Positions 7,273 to 14,463 are shown, counted from the stretch's first letter. The stretch is 16,649 nt of DNA from SOKG01 sp964502665 (GCA_964502665.1 CAZCXP010000045.1:1-16649); one strand, 5' to 3'. Numbers and translations: made by a program. Notes: generated by a model from the sequence alone, not told the origin.

Positions 7273-7375
7273 TTCTCCTTTCCAAACTCGGGAGGCACCG
7301 CCGTTTCCAACGATACCCTATCGCCTACCTGCCCTGCCCCGACTTATCGGGGTTTAGGCACAGTAGGTCGGAGAA
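7273..7375 (-). ncRNA. Structured leader RNA, candidate Moco/Tuco-type riboswitch
   Basis: On the minus strand TTCTCC (7375-7370) pairs perfectly with GGAGAA (7278-7273), closing a domain of about 100 nt. Inside are a long helix CCTAC/GTAGG (7367-7363 with 7328-7324) continued by TGCC/GGCA and capped by CCCCGA-TAAG-TCGGGG (7352-7337), a second hairpin CGATA-GGG-TATCG (7323-7311), then the single-stranded-looking GGAAAC and GGTGCCTCCC segments. The closing stem buries the AAGGAG ribosome site of the 52-aa leader ORF. Position upstream of a tungstate/molybdate importer, and the general look of the conserved strands, suggest a molybdenum/tungsten cofactor RNA (the Rfam Moco family), but I could not align it to the consensus. 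The fold is seen; the identity is inferred. Confidence 0.42.
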
Positions 7376-7394
7376 CGTATTGAATTCGTGGAGA

Positions 7395-7424
7395 ATTATA
7401 TCACAAGCCGCGGGTCGAACGCAA
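7395..7424 (-). promoter_or_regulatory. wtpBCA: Promoter of the wtp operon
   Basis: Minus-strand TTGCGT (7424-7419), 18 bp, TATAAT (7400-7395), with TG one base upstream of the -10 box (extended -10). It lies just beyond the tilS stop, giving a leader of about 280 nt from near 7388 to wtpB. Confidence 0.7.
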
Positions 7425-7427
7425 GCT

Positions 7428-8852
7428 CTAGGTCATCTCGAATTCCAGATAGAGGACGCGCTCGGTCGAGGGCGTGACCCTGGCGCGGTGGTCGATGCGC
7501 CAGCCCACCACCCAGAGGATGTGCTGCGGCGAGCAGACCAGGGGAACTCGATCCCGCCAGGGGCGGGGAATCCTGGCATCGACCATGAAGTCCTGAAGCT
7601 TCTTGGGGGACTCCATCCCCAGGGGCTGAAACCTCTCGCCGCGCCTTCGCCCCCGGACTGTGAGCTCCTGCCCGGCGACATCGAGGTCAAGGTGAGCCTT
7701 CAGCTCCTCCTCCTCATTCTCCGCTGGTCGATGATCGAGGATGCTGGTGCTCACCCGCCAGCCGCAGAACTCGGTCTCACCGGGAATATTGAGCCGGTGC
7801 TCGCCCTCCAAAGCAGGCAAGGGACAGGCGACGTCTCCCTTGGCTGTTATCAGGCCGTGGCCGTAGTCACCGTGAAAGGCCAGGCCGCGGGGCAGGGAGA
7901 GCCTTTTGCCCGCCGGCTTCGACATGGCCTCAAGCAGGCTCTCGATGTGAACAGACTCGACATCCTGCAGGTCGCCGAGTAGACGCTGGAGGGCTGAGCG
8001 GATGAGATGCCGCTTGAGGGCAGGGTGAAGGCTGGAGAATTCTGACCTGTCGATGGCAATCCCGTCAGGCCGTTCTCTCGCCGCCTGTCCCCAAAGATGG
8101 GCCACTTCCTCGTCGATGTAGGCTAGGTCAGCATCAGCGGCGCGGGCGGTGCGCAGTAATGCCTCTTCGATATCAGGGTTGTATTCTCGAAGCAAGGGGA
8201 TGAGCTGGGAGCGGACCTGGTTGCGCAACTGATTGGGCCAGTAGTTGGAGGAATCGCTTCGGGGGGATAGCCCCCGAGCGGCGCAGTAGGCCTCGGTCTC
8301 CTCTCTCCTGACATCGAGGAGAGGCCGCGCTACTCTGAGGTGGGTTCCGTCGGGCAGGCTCCAGGTGCTCAACGGCTGCATACCGCGAAGCCCGGCAAGT
8401 CCGGTTCCGCGCACCAGGTGCATCAAGATGGTCTCGATCTGGTCATCCGCGGTATGCCCTACCGCTACCGTTCCCGTGCTCAAAGAAGCAGCAACCTGGG
8501 AGTAGAAGGCATATCTAACCTCCCGGGCTGCCTCCTCCAGGGAGAGGCGATGTTCTCGCTGATAAGCCTTTACGTCGCGCCTCTCGATGGTCGCCGCGAT
8601 TCCCAGGTCGTGGGCAATCCGGGAGACGTACTCGGCATCGGCATCCGATTCAGCGCCGCGCAGCAGGTGATTCAGGTGAGCGACATGGAGCTTTATCCCC
8701 AAGGTACGTCTGAGGCCGGCCAGGATATGGAGCAGGCATACCGAGTCTGGCCCCCCGGAGACTCCTACTATCAGGGGCTCATTTACTGTGACCAGACCGT
8801 GCTCCTGAATGAACCGTAGAACCCTTTTTGGCAGAGGCTGCTGGCGTCTCAT
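7428..8852 (-). CDS. tilS: tRNA(Ile)-lysidine synthase
   Basis: Attaches lysine to C34 of tRNA-Ile2 (CAU anticodon) using ATP, converting its codon reading to AUA and its identity to isoleucine; essential in most bacteria. The N-terminal PP-loop ATPase domain has SGGPDS (32-37), then the family blocks HLNHLLRGAESDADAEYV (about 59-76), VGHTADDQIETILMHLVRGTGLAGLRGM (about 126-153), RPLLDVRREETEAYC and the RSDSSN segment. The middle and C-terminal TilS domains follow, to 474 aa, a full-length form. The ATG at 8852 has only a weak AAGAAG purine tract upstream. A 216-bp gap with repeats separates it from the phosphatase gene, so it may have its own promoter, though I found no convincing one. Confidence 0.96.
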   Translation of the reverse strand: MRRQQPLPKRVLRFIQEHGLVTVNEPLIVGVSGGPDSVCLLHILAGLRRTLGIKLHVAHLNHLLRGAESDADAEYVSRIAHDLGIAATIERRDVKAYQREHRLSLEEAAREVRYAFYSQVAASLSTGTVAVGHTADDQIETILMHLVRGTGLAGLRGMQPLSTWSLPDGTHLRVARPLLDVRREETEAYCAARGLSPRSDSSNYWPNQLRNQVRSQLIPLLREYNPDIEEALLRTARAADADLAYIDEEVAHLWGQAARERPDGIAIDRSEFSSLHPALKRHLIRSALQRLLGDLQDVESVHIESLLEAMSKPAGKRLSLPRGLAFHGDYGHGLITAKGDVACPLPALEGEHRLNIPGETEFCGWRVSTSILDHRPAENEEEELKAHLDLDVAGQELTVRGRRRGERFQPLGMESPKKLQDFMVDARIPRPWRDRVPLVCSPQHILWVVGWRIDHRARVTPSTERVLYLEFEMT

Positions 8853-8872
8853 TTCACTTCTTCTTTCTCTGG

Positions 8873-8914
8873 ACTCCTGCTTCCTGCTTCCGCAGGAACA
8901 AGCTCCGCAGGAGT
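8873..8914. repeat. Nested hairpin repeat upstream of tilS
   Basis: ACTCCTGC (8873-8880) pairs with GCAGGAGT (8907-8914), and the adjacent TTCCTGC (8881-8887) pairs with GCAGGAA (8892-8898) around a TTCC loop. Together they give a 15-bp stem interrupted only by an 8-nt bulge (8899-8906). It looks like a REP-type element in the 8853-9068 gap, which holds no credible gene. Confidence 0.65.
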
Positions 8915-8956
8915 GACAAGAGGCATAGCCGTCGCTATATCGATCCCCTTTCTGTC

Positions 8957-8976
8957 ATTCCCGCGAAAGCGGGAAT
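8957..8976. repeat. Short REP-like palindrome
   Basis: ATTCCCGC-GAAA-GCGGGAAT is a perfect 8-bp stem with a GAAA tetraloop, embedded in GTC...CCA flanks. I recognise this motif as a very common intergenic repeat in many bacterial genomes. No T-run follows. Confidence 0.75.
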
Positions 8977-9068
8977 CCATCTCCCAACTGTCACGTAGTG
9001 CACAAAGTAGTTCGCATTCTGGTCTACGCCATCACATGATACAAGTTGGCTGCAGCAACGTAAACCGT

Positions 9069-9710
9069 TTAGGGCTCCCGTTTTAAGTGGCAGGTGTCGT
9101 TCAGCGAGACGAGCACCGTCCTCGAAGGGTTGAAGTCCAGAGTGCACATGGAGGCCAAATCGAGCCTCATCCTTCTGCACTGCGAAAGACCCAGTCCGAG
9201 TGCTTTGCAAATAATAGAAAGCATGGGGAAGAAGTGGGTGACCACAACCACCACCCCTTTTTCGTGCTCTTTACCTTTCGCTGCCATCGGCCGTTCTCTC
9301 TTCAGGATCTCCTGGATAGATGCCCAGGTCTGGTCTTGGAGCTCAGGCAGGGTGCAGCCTCCGGGCGGTCTCACCGAAGTGCAGTCTTCTATCCACCTGT
9401 CCAGGAAATCGCCGTACTGGATCCTCATCTCATCATATGTGAGGCCATCGACCTCTCCCGCATCCAGTTCCCTCAGCCCGTTGAGGGTTACCACCTCAAC
9501 CTGGTGATGGCGGCCTATAGCGTAGGCCGTGTCTCGCGCTCTCTTCAGGGGGCTGGTATAGATAGCCTCCACCTTCTCGTTCTTGAGCGCTTGAGCAAGC
9601 GCTTCGGCCTGCCTTCTACCCGTTTCATTTAGCTCCCCGTCGCTGATTCCCTGTATCCGACCCAGCCTATTCCAGTCGGTTTCCCCGTGCCTCACCAAGA
9701 CGATTCTCAT
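9069..9710 (-). CDS. Histidine phosphatase family protein (phosphoglycerate mutase-like)
   Basis: Cytoplasmic phosphatase of the branch-2 histidine phosphatase/CobC-GpmB type; substrate unknown. LVRHGETDWN (5-14) carries the phospho-accepting His8 in the RHG motif; Arg57 (SPLKRARDTA), Glu81 and His159 complete the usual catalytic set. The second-histidine motif reads VTHFFPML where most relatives have a glycine-rich SHGGVIR-like form, which may alter the substrate pocket. At 213 aa it is normal in length. The ATG at 9710 overlaps the stop of the upstream M48 gene as ATGA and has a good GAGGAG ribosome site, so the pair is translationally coupled. Possible roles include alpha-ribazole phosphatase or sugar-phosphate phosphatase, but no cobalamin gene is nearby. 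Confidence 0.93.
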   Translation of the reverse strand: MRIVLVRHGETDWNRLGRIQGISDGELNETGRRQAEALAQALKNEKVEAIYTSPLKRARDTAYAIGRHHQVEVVTLNGLRELDAGEVDGLTYDEMRIQYGDFLDRWIEDCTSVRPPGGCTLPELQDQTWASIQEILKRERPMAAKGKEHEKGVVVVVTHFFPMLSIICKALGLGLSQCRRMRLDLASMCTLDFNPSRTVLVSLNDTCHLKREP

Positions 9711-10834
9711 CGCTTCTCCTCATTTTGATACCTGCGAGCCAGCTCCACTCGCTTGTAATATGGTGGATGGTCGTAGAACATGAGCTCTGCCAATCTACTG
9801 GGTTTGGGCTCTGCCAGATTCTGATCGGTGAGCTTTGTCAGCATGGTGGCGAATGCCTCCGCATTGCCGGTGGTGGCAAGAGCATAGTTGTCCGCGGCTA
9901 CCTCCAGGCGTCGGCTATAGGCGTTAGCCAGAGGAGCGAGTGCTACGGCGAAAGCGGCCAGAACCAATGCAAGCAGGGGAAACGCTGCCACGTCGGAGAT
10001 GCCGTCGAAATCCAATATGGGCACTGCCCAGTTGAGCGTGATGCTTATTAGGTAGAACCCAAGAAGCATCAGCGCTGACTGTGTCACGATAGTCTTGGCA
10101 ATGTCCCTGTGACGTTGATGGCCCAGTTCGTGAGCCATGATCACCTCGATCTCCTCCGGGGCGTAGCGCTGGAGAAGGGTGTCGCTGATAGCGATGCGCC
10201 TGGTGCTGCCCCAGCCCATCAGCATAGCGTTGCCGGTGGATGTTTTGCTGCCAAGATTTATCTGGAAAACGTCCTTCACCTTGGTCTGGCAACGCTCTGC
10301 CAGGCCGAGCAGCCTCTGGCGGAGTTCGGGCTGAGCGAGCGGTTCCAGCTTAAAGAAAAGGGGCAGGATGATCACCGGTGCCAGCCTGGTCATGATCACG
10401 GTGACCAGTGTTACAAAGGCGAAAGCCATTAGCCACCAGGTCAGGGGGAAGGCCTGGAGGAATAGATAGATGACTACCACCAGACTTGTACCGAGCGCTA
10501 ATCCTAAAATGACCTCCTTTGCCTCATCGGCCAGCCATGACCTCCAGCTCTGATGCGAGAGGCCGTAACGATGGGGCAGAACGAAGCCGCGATAAACACT
10601 GAGCGGTGCGGAGATGATGCCATAGCTTATCATCAGAATCAGAAAGTAGAGCACAACCCTCGCTGACTGGGGGAAGTCCAGGAGGTTTCTCAGCCCGGTG
10701 GAGAGCCCGCTGAGCAAAACGGTGAGCAGGAAGATAGCCCCCAGCGCCAGTTCAAGGAATAGGAGGCGCCTCATCTGTCTGGTGTATTTCCGCGCCTGTT
10801 CTCGTCTCTGTGGGTCTAGGGATTGCTGTGACAT
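9707..10834 (-). CDS. M48 family membrane metalloprotease (Ste24/CAAX protease-like)
   Basis: Zinc endopeptidase embedded in the cytoplasmic membrane, probably involved in membrane-protein quality control; substrate unknown. Several hydrophobic helices occupy residues 24-46, 58-80, 106-130 and 132-160, the arrangement of the Ste24-type N-terminal domain, followed by the catalytic domain with HELGH (235-239), Glu311 in LEVAADNYA (third zinc ligand plus the AAD element), and the C-terminal DHPP (355-358) with downstream Arg362, as in CAAX-type members. Helices around 250-270 and 283-305 close the chamber. Length 375 aa. It starts 10 bp after the DUF2344 gene without an obvious ribosome site, suggesting coupling, and its stop overlaps the phosphatase start. 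It is closer to the Ste24 type than to the shorter HtpX. Confidence 0.92.
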   Translation of the reverse strand: MSQQSLDPQRREQARKYTRQMRRLLFLELALGAIFLLTVLLSGLSTGLRNLLDFPQSARVVLYFLILMISYGIISAPLSVYRGFVLPHRYGLSHQSWRSWLADEAKEVILGLALGTSLVVVIYLFLQAFPLTWWLMAFAFVTLVTVIMTRLAPVIILPLFFKLEPLAQPELRQRLLGLAERCQTKVKDVFQINLGSKTSTGNAMLMGWGSTRRIAISDTLLQRYAPEEIEVIMAHELGHQRHRDIAKTIVTQSALMLLGFYLISITLNWAVPILDFDGISDVAAFPLLALVLAAFAVALAPLANAYSRRLEVAADNYALATTGNAEAFATMLTKLTDQNLAEPKPSRLAELMFYDHPPYYKRVELARRYQNEEKR

Positions 10835-10844
10835 GTTTACAGGT

Positions 10845-11513
10845 CTAGCGGCGGGGAGTCCGTTTATTCTGCTGGGCCAGGATCAGTTTGGTGCGATGGA
10901 CGGATTTGGGAGGATTGGCAAAGCTGAGTGCTGATGTTACCTGCTCCGGCCTGCCTGTCCCTTCGTTATCGCAACGCAATCGCATTCCCAGGGTGCACTC
11001 AGGTGGATTCCAATCAAGCAGCCAGAGGCTCTCGATTAGGCTCCGCAGATCATACTTGCGAATCTCTTTATCCCGGGCGTGCTGCCAGGGCAACGTATCC
11101 CTGGCCAGCAGAGAGCGCAAGGAGGCCTCTATTTCCTTTGGCCCTTTATCGGTGACTACACCAACCTCATATTCAGCGTAGAGCACCTGTGATTGCAGCG
11201 AAGGCAACCCCAGCCCCACCTCCACCACCTCCGAGATATCGATGCTTGGAGGCAACTGTTGCCCAATACTCTTGACAAAGAAGTGTGGTGAGACCCGATG
11301 CTCCAGGAAAATGTCCATAAGCTCCCCGCTACTGGTCACACCGACGGCCAGAGGCGCTGCCAGGGATATCCTGGGATGGGGGCTGAACCCCTGGGAATAG
11401 GCGAGTGGAATATCAGCCCGGCGTAGCGCCCGCTGCCACAGACGCATCAGGTCTAGATGCGAGATGTACTTTACCTCTTCACCCCGACTGAATGTCAGAC
11501 GCAATCGCTGCAT
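10845..11513 (-). CDS. TIGR03936 family radical SAM-associated protein (DUF2344)
   Basis: Small protein of the DUF2344/TIGR03936 family. The conserved N-terminal block is clear: ISHLDLMRLWQRALRRADIPLAYSQGF (17-43), SPHPRISLAAPLAVGV (44-59) and a GELMDIFL segment (63-70). In most genomes this protein is fused to or encoded beside a B12-binding-domain radical SAM protein (TIGR03960) near ribosomal genes, and its biochemical role is unknown. Here no radical SAM partner of that type is adjacent; the only radical SAM enzyme in view is MtaB two genes upstream. The C-terminal part (about 150-222) is less conserved. It starts 2 bp after the CNNM/CorC stop, so the genes are surely co-transcribed. No SAM-binding CxxxCxxC motif occurs in it. 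Confidence 0.85.
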   Translation of the reverse strand: MQRLRLTFSRGEEVKYISHLDLMRLWQRALRRADIPLAYSQGFSPHPRISLAAPLAVGVTSSGELMDIFLEHRVSPHFFVKSIGQQLPPSIDISEVVEVGLGLPSLQSQVLYAEYEVGVVTDKGPKEIEASLRSLLARDTLPWQHARDKEIRKYDLRSLIESLWLLDWNPPECTLGMRLRCDNEGTGRPEQVTSALSFANPPKSVHRTKLILAQQNKRTPRR

Positions 11514-11515
11514 CT

Positions 11516-12775
11516 CTATTCCTTCGTGACCAGTATCTTACCGATCTTGACCCCTCTCATTTCGGTTACTACCAGCTTCAAGTTGTTGTATTTCAGTTGC
11601 TCTCCCTCCTTGGGTATGTGACCGAGCACACTCAAGACGAAGCCGGCTACCGTCTCATATTCCCCCTCAGGCAGCTCTAATGCTAGCTGCTCATTGGCAT
11701 CATCGAGCCTCATCCCGCCATCGATCTGGAAGCTGTTCTCATCGATGGTCTCGAAGCTTTTTCTCACCCTGGCCAGCTCGTCTCCGAACTCCCCCACGAT
11801 TTCCTCCAATAGCTGCTCCAGTGTGACCAAACCGGCGGTGCCGCCGAACTCGTCGACGATCATGGCTACCTGTCCGCCGGACTCCTGTAGCTCGGTGAAA
11901 AGCTCAGCGATGAGCTTGCTCTCAGGTACGAAGTATGCTGGGCGCGCCAGCTTATCAATGGGGCTATCTTGTTGGATAGTGCCTTTGGCCTGGGCCAAGA
12001 GCAGGTCTTTTATCCAAAGGATGCCGATCACTTTGTCAATGGTTTCCTCGTAGACGGGGAAGCGGGAGTGGGAATGCTGGGCATAGATGGCAAGGAACTC
12101 AGAGAGTTTGGTGCCTTTCTCCACCCAGTTGATATCAGGGCGGGGGGTCATTACCTCGTCAACCTGGCGGTCGCCGAAGCGAAACACCCTCTCCATCATC
12201 TCCGCCTCAGCTTCCACTAAAGTTCCCTCCTCCGCCCCCACAGAGAGGGCGGTGCGAATCTCGTCCTCGCTTACCAGTACCTGGTGTGCTGGGGAGGCCC
12301 CCACCAGCCGAGCCAGCTTGTCGGCTATCCAGACGAAGACCGTTGCTATAGGTAGCAGAACCCATATCAACAGCTTCATCGGCGTGGCGTAGAACAAGGC
12401 CAATCGTTCTCCATACCTGGTGGCCACGGTTTTGGGGAAGACCTCGCCAAAGATGAGCAGCATTATGGTTACCCCTGCCGTAGCTGCTATTACTGCCTGA
12501 CCTTGACTAGCCAGCACCGATACCGCTACTACTGTCGCCAGAGCGGCAGCAGCGGTGTTTACCAGGTTATTGCCCACGAGGATGGTTGTTAGTAAGTGCT
12601 CAGGCTTCTCTGTCAGCGTAGCTACCTCTTTGGCAGCACCGCCCTCTGTGTCCGCCAGGTGTCTCAGGCGCAATTTCTGTAAGGAGACGAAGGCTACTTC
12701 CGAACTAGAGAAAAAGCCGGAGAGCAGCAGGCAGAAAAAAAACAGCACCAGGTATAATACATCGATGTCGCTCAT
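11516..12775 (-). CDS. CNNM/CorC (HlyC family) transmembrane protein with CBS pair
   Basis: Membrane protein of the CNNM/CorC class, thought to carry or regulate Mg2+ (or Co2+) efflux; older databases call it a hemolysin. Domain order: DUF21/CNNM transmembrane domain (about 1-185; helices near 6-30, 65-90, 95-115, 133-155, with the conserved GFFSSSEVAF and EVFPKTVA segments), two CBS domains (about 205-330; TPRPDINWV, HSRFPVYE, VAMIVDEFGGTAGLVTLE) that probably bind adenine nucleotides, and a C-terminal CorC_HlyC domain (about 340-419). The 419-aa length is typical. The ATG at 12775 has an AAGGGGG ribosome site. It follows a 131-bp repeat-filled gap after mtaB and precedes the DUF2344 gene by 2 bp. 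Claims of true hemolytic activity are not warranted. Confidence 0.94.
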   Translation of the reverse strand: MSDIDVLYLVLFFFCLLLSGFFSSSEVAFVSLQKLRLRHLADTEGGAAKEVATLTEKPEHLLTTILVGNNLVNTAAAALATVVAVSVLASQGQAVIAATAGVTIMLLIFGEVFPKTVATRYGERLALFYATPMKLLIWVLLPIATVFVWIADKLARLVGASPAHQVLVSEDEIRTALSVGAEEGTLVEAEAEMMERVFRFGDRQVDEVMTPRPDINWVEKGTKLSEFLAIYAQHSHSRFPVYEETIDKVIGILWIKDLLLAQAKGTIQQDSPIDKLARPAYFVPESKLIAELFTELQESGGQVAMIVDEFGGTAGLVTLEQLLEEIVGEFGDELARVRKSFETIDENSFQIDGGMRLDDANEQLALELPEGEYETVAGFVLSVLGHIPKEGEQLKYNNLKLVVTEMRGVKIGKILVTKE

Positions 12776-12795
12776 GGTCTTAACCCCCTTGCCCT

Positions 12796-12907
12796 AGCGT
12801 TCAGCTTTGGCAACCTTCTAAGTTCTACGTTCTAGGTTAACTTACAACCTAGAACCTAGAACTTAGAACCTAGAACCTAGAGAACTCAAAGCTGAAGGCT
12901 GAACGCT
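12796..12907. repeat. Long inverted repeat with 7-bp tandem repeats between mtaB and the CorC-like gene
   Basis: Five consecutive 7-bp units of CCTAGAA type (12848-12882; third unit CTTAGAA, last CCTAGAG) make up one side of a hairpin. The arm at 12818-12838 pairs with 12846-12866 at 20 of 21 positions around a 7-nt loop. Outside it, AGCGTTCAGCTTTG (12796-12809) is matched by 12887-12907, where the complement carries a 7-nt internal duplication (GCTGAAG/GCTGAAC). The element runs right up to the mtaB stop codon and fills nearly the whole 131-bp gap. Confidence 0.85.
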
Positions 12908-14331
12908 TATATCAATTCTCCCCATACGCCGCCCTCCTTATGGGCGACCAGATTCGTCGGCAGCAACTTGTTGGCTAATTGCTCCTGGCTGGGGAGGAAT
13001 ACCCTGAGATAGTTATCAGTGAGCCCGAACCAGATTCCGTCCTTTTTCCCCTCCCACAACACGTCCATTTTTCGGCCCAAAAAACGTTCCCGGAAGCGCC
13101 GGCTGCTTATGTTGGCTAGGTCGAGCATGAGATGGATGCGTCGCTTCTTCTCGCCGTCTTCTACCGTGTTTGCCATCCGTGCCGCCCTGGTGCCAGGTCG
13201 TGGTGAGTAGGGGAATATATGCAGGCCGGCGAAGCCTGTACGCTCGCAGAAACGGTAGCTCTCGTTGAATTCTCCCTCGCACTCGCCGGGGAAGCCAACC
13301 ATGATGTCAGTGGTCAAGGCCAGGTTAGGTATCGCCTCTCGGGCCAGCGATACTGCCTGTCGATACCCAGCGGTGGAATAAGCGCGGCTCATTCGTTCAA
13401 GCACAGAGTCACTGCCGCTCTGTAGTGGGAGGTGGATATGGGGGCAAAGGCGACTATCTTCCCACAGCCGCAGGAGGTCAGGAGTTAGATCGGAGGGCTC
13501 GAGCGAAGAGAGCCGCAATCGCTGAACATCGCTTTCCTCGAGGATGCGCCTAATCAACCCTGGGAGGCCTTCACCTGGCCCGTAGCGCCCGATCCTGGTA
13601 CCCGTCAGGATCACTTCTTTGTAGCCCTCAGCCACCCTGGCCTTTACCTCGGCGACAACCTCTTCCTGTGGCGGGCTCCTCTCTGGGCCCCGAACTCGGG
13701 GCACGATGCAGAACGAGCATGGCTGGCTGCAACCTTCCTGTATCTTGACCAGGGCGCGGGTGCGCAGTGTCGGGCTCTGTGCCCGTAATCGTCCAGTCGC
13801 TGTCGCTGGTTGGAATTCCCCCTCCCCTGGAGGGAGGTGGTTAGGGGGAGGGGGAAAGTCTCTATAGGGAAGCTCACCCATCCCCTCTCCCTTCGAGGGA
13901 GAGGGTTGGTGAACGCTTACCTCGGATGTGCCCCACGTCCTGGGCGCTCTATGGCCATTGGATTTGTCCTCGATTATCTCTACCATTCTCTGCTTATCAC
14001 GGTTGCCTATTATCAGTCCAACACCCTCGATGCTGCCGAGGTCTGCTGGCACCCGCTCTGCATAGCAGCCCGTAACCACGATGAGAGCGTCAGGATTGCG
14101 CCGGTGCGCCACCCGCAACAGCTTGCGGCACTTGTGGTCGGCGATGTGGGTTACGGTGCAGGTGTTCAGCAGGCAAATGTCAGCAGCTTGGTCAGGAGCA
14201 ACAACCTGGTAGCCGGCCTCGAGGAACTTGCGAGCTAAGGAATCCGTCTCCGCCTGATTGAGCTTGCAGCCCACAGTCTGGAGAGCTATTGTCCCCAGAC
14301 TGGACCCCTCCTCCTCAACTGTCAACTTCAT
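12907..14331 (-). CDS. mtaB: tRNA t6A37 methylthiotransferase, with internal repeat-encoded insert
   Basis: Radical SAM enzyme that adds a methylthio group to N6-threonylcarbamoyladenosine at position 37 of ANN-decoding tRNAs. Domains in order: UPF0004 N-terminal domain (about 14-125) with iron-sulfur ligands Cys22, Cys58 and Cys89; radical SAM domain (about 190-400) with CSQPCSFC (201-208); and a TRAM-like C-terminal end (about 415-474). Family hallmarks include LQTVGCKLNQAETD, LPLQSGSDSVLERMSRAYS and TTDIMVGFPGE. Between the first two domains, residues about 140-173 are low-complexity (Pro/Gly/Glu) and encoded by a palindromic DNA repeat, making the protein about 40 residues longer than usual; reading frame is kept. 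Starts at ATG 14331, although GGAGG is only 2-3 nt away; TTG at 14325 would give better spacing. Distinguished from MiaB and RimO by overall pattern, not by experiment. Confidence 0.93.
   Translation of the reverse strand: MKLTVEEEGSSLGTIALQTVGCKLNQAETDSLARKFLEAGYQVVAPDQAADICLLNTCTVTHIADHKCRKLLRVAHRRNPDALIVVTGCYAERVPADLGSIEGVGLIIGNRDKQRMVEIIEDKSNGHRAPRTWGTSEVSVHQPSPSKGEGMGELPYRDFPPPPNHLPPGEGEFQPATATGRLRAQSPTLRTRALVKIQEGCSQPCSFCIVPRVRGPERSPPQEEVVAEVKARVAEGYKEVILTGTRIGRYGPGEGLPGLIRRILEESDVQRLRLSSLEPSDLTPDLLRLWEDSRLCPHIHLPLQSGSDSVLERMSRAYSTAGYRQAVSLAREAIPNLALTTDIMVGFPGECEGEFNESYRFCERTGFAGLHIFPYSPRPGTRAARMANTVEDGEKKRRIHLMLDLANISSRRFRERFLGRKMDVLWEGKKDGIWFGLTDNYLRVFLPSQEQLANKLLPTNLVAHKEGGVWGELI
13816..13912. 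repeat. Two-hairpin palindromic repeat inside the mtaB coding region
   Basis: First hairpin: TTCCCCCTCCCC (13816-13827) with GGGGAGGGGGAA (13845-13856), a perfect 12-bp stem. Second: CCCTCTCCCT (13883-13892) with AGGGAGAGGG (13896-13905), extended outward by TCACC (13874-13878) and GGTGA (13908-13912). The unit resembles CCCTCTCCCT-type repeats that are usually intergenic in bacterial genomes. Here it is translated as part of MtaB without a stop or frameshift. Confidence 0.8.
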
Positions 14332-14362
14332 TCCCTCCGGGCAATCCCTGCCCTTGGGTTAG

Positions 14363-14392
14363 ATTATATGTTGCCCCGTGCAGCCAAGTCAA
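14363..14392 (-). promoter_or_regulatory. mtaB: Promoter of the mtaB-led operon
   Basis: Minus-strand TTGACT (14392-14387), 18 bp, TATAAT (14368-14363), close to consensus. Predicted start near 14356, about 25 nt before the mtaB ATG. It probably serves mtaB and, given the tight spacing, the four genes after it. Confidence 0.75.
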
Positions 14393-14426
14393 GCTCAGCC
14401 CATAGCGAGCAGCAGACACCTATCCC

Positions 14427-14463
14427 AAAGAAAAAGGAGCTGGACATCTTCGTCCAGCTCCTT
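14427..14463 (-). terminator. Intrinsic terminator of hsp20
   Basis: A 12-bp perfect stem (14434-14445 with 14452-14463) around a 6-nt loop is followed on the minus strand by TTTCTTT, 20 bp beyond the hsp20 stop. It insulates hsp20 from the mtaB promoter just downstream. Confidence 0.85.

Noticed and set aside
7269..7310. Longer form of the wtp leader ORF starting at TTG 7310
   Set aside because: No ribosome site precedes it; the ATG at 7268 has an ideal one. The upstream part belongs to the structured RNA region.
8935..9210. 91-codon minus-strand ORF upstream of tilS
   Set aside because: It overlaps the 3' end of the phosphatase gene and reads through a common GCGGGAAT repeat, which yields the familiar spurious IPAFAGMT-type peptide.
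12848..12882. Direct repeats as a possible CRISPR array
   Set aside because: Units are 7 bp in direct tandem without spacers, and no cas genes occur in the window.
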